DNA of 64,000 nt from an uncultured Emticicia sp. (GTDB lineage: Bacteria > Bacteroidota > Bacteroidia > Cytophagales > Spirosomataceae), in contig NZ_CALCZQ010000045.1 of the NCBI RefSeq assembly GCF_937903345.1, positions 28,561 to 92,560 of the forward strand. The letters are read 5' to 3'. A model generated the notes under the pieces. It saw nothing but the letters and a program-made list of their open reading frames with translations, had not been told where the DNA came from and made no database searches. A program made the position numbers and the translations under genes. The stretch's first letter is position 1; each line of letters starts with the position of its first letter. Positions 63,998 to 64,000 of this stretch are shown piece by piece.

Positions 63998-64000
63998 TAT

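Overview
The window looks like chromosome of an AT-rich Bacteroidota, most likely order Cytophagales (Emticicia/Flectobacillus/Spirosoma-like). The clues are a truncated SusD lipoprotein gene at the right end, a T9SS-type C-terminal sorting domain, LVIVD and FN3-like repeat lipoproteins, TAnnTTTG-type -7 elements, few Shine-Dalgarno sites, and many secreted sugar-active enzymes. The assignment is by protein flavour only. I saw no rRNA, tRNA, CRISPR array or insertion-sequence transposase.

Layout. 1-9.6 kb is housekeeping: a decayed DUF2911 gene, a secreted M43 metalloprotease, a PhoH ATPase, dnaB, murI, surE, a GH3-type acyl-adenylating enzyme and a cysteine desulfurase. 9.6-16.7 kb is an accessory island. 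It holds a VapBC-like toxin-antitoxin pair (the 55-residue antitoxin is easily missed), a cluster of three tiny hairpins, and a leftward, overlapping operon of DNA phosphorothioation (Dnd) type: dndC, an HNH endonuclease whose N-terminus resembles sulfur-binding domains, a 3' remnant of dndD, a DndE domain, a HerA/FtsK-like ATPase, a four-helix membrane protein and a DndB-like DGQHR protein. The dndD gene has lost everything before its ABC signature and is abutted by an antisense 73-codon ORF. The DndE-ATPase gene is split at a perfect 24-bp palindrome beside the Walker A codons. 16.9-33.4 kb returns to core genes: glycosyltransferases, pyruvate dehydrogenase E2, HslV, a NagB-like deaminase, an RluD-like pseudouridine synthase, a GNAT enzyme, LVIVD proteins and a J-domain-like protein, plus a decayed secreted-protein gene at 21.4-21.9 kb.

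33.4-64 kb is dominated by carbohydrate metabolism. A leftward block holds a YdjC-like deacetylase, a NIPSNAP protein, a serine hydrolase, a fructokinase with a GH32 fructanase, a VPS10-type propeller, a TIM-barrel isomerase, a bicupin, a GH9 endoglucanase and an aldo/keto reductase. Next is a LacI-type regulator pseudogene with an N-terminal zinc ribbon and a LacI-like operator upstream. A rightward block (48.9-59.8 kb) holds three Gfo/Idh/MocA oxidoreductases, a DUF6807 (PmoA-like) protein, UxuA, a VOC protein, a GH67 alpha-glucuronidase, an SDR and a GH43 enzyme. Together these fit release of glucuronate from glucuronoxylan and its oxidation through the fructuronate-mannonate branch. The window closes with an FdtA-like cupin, a DUF2231-cytochrome c-LRR fusion and SusD.

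The best candidate for something undescribed is the Dnd island. It carries a possible phosphorothioate-reading nuclease inside a modification operon whose modification genes look broken.
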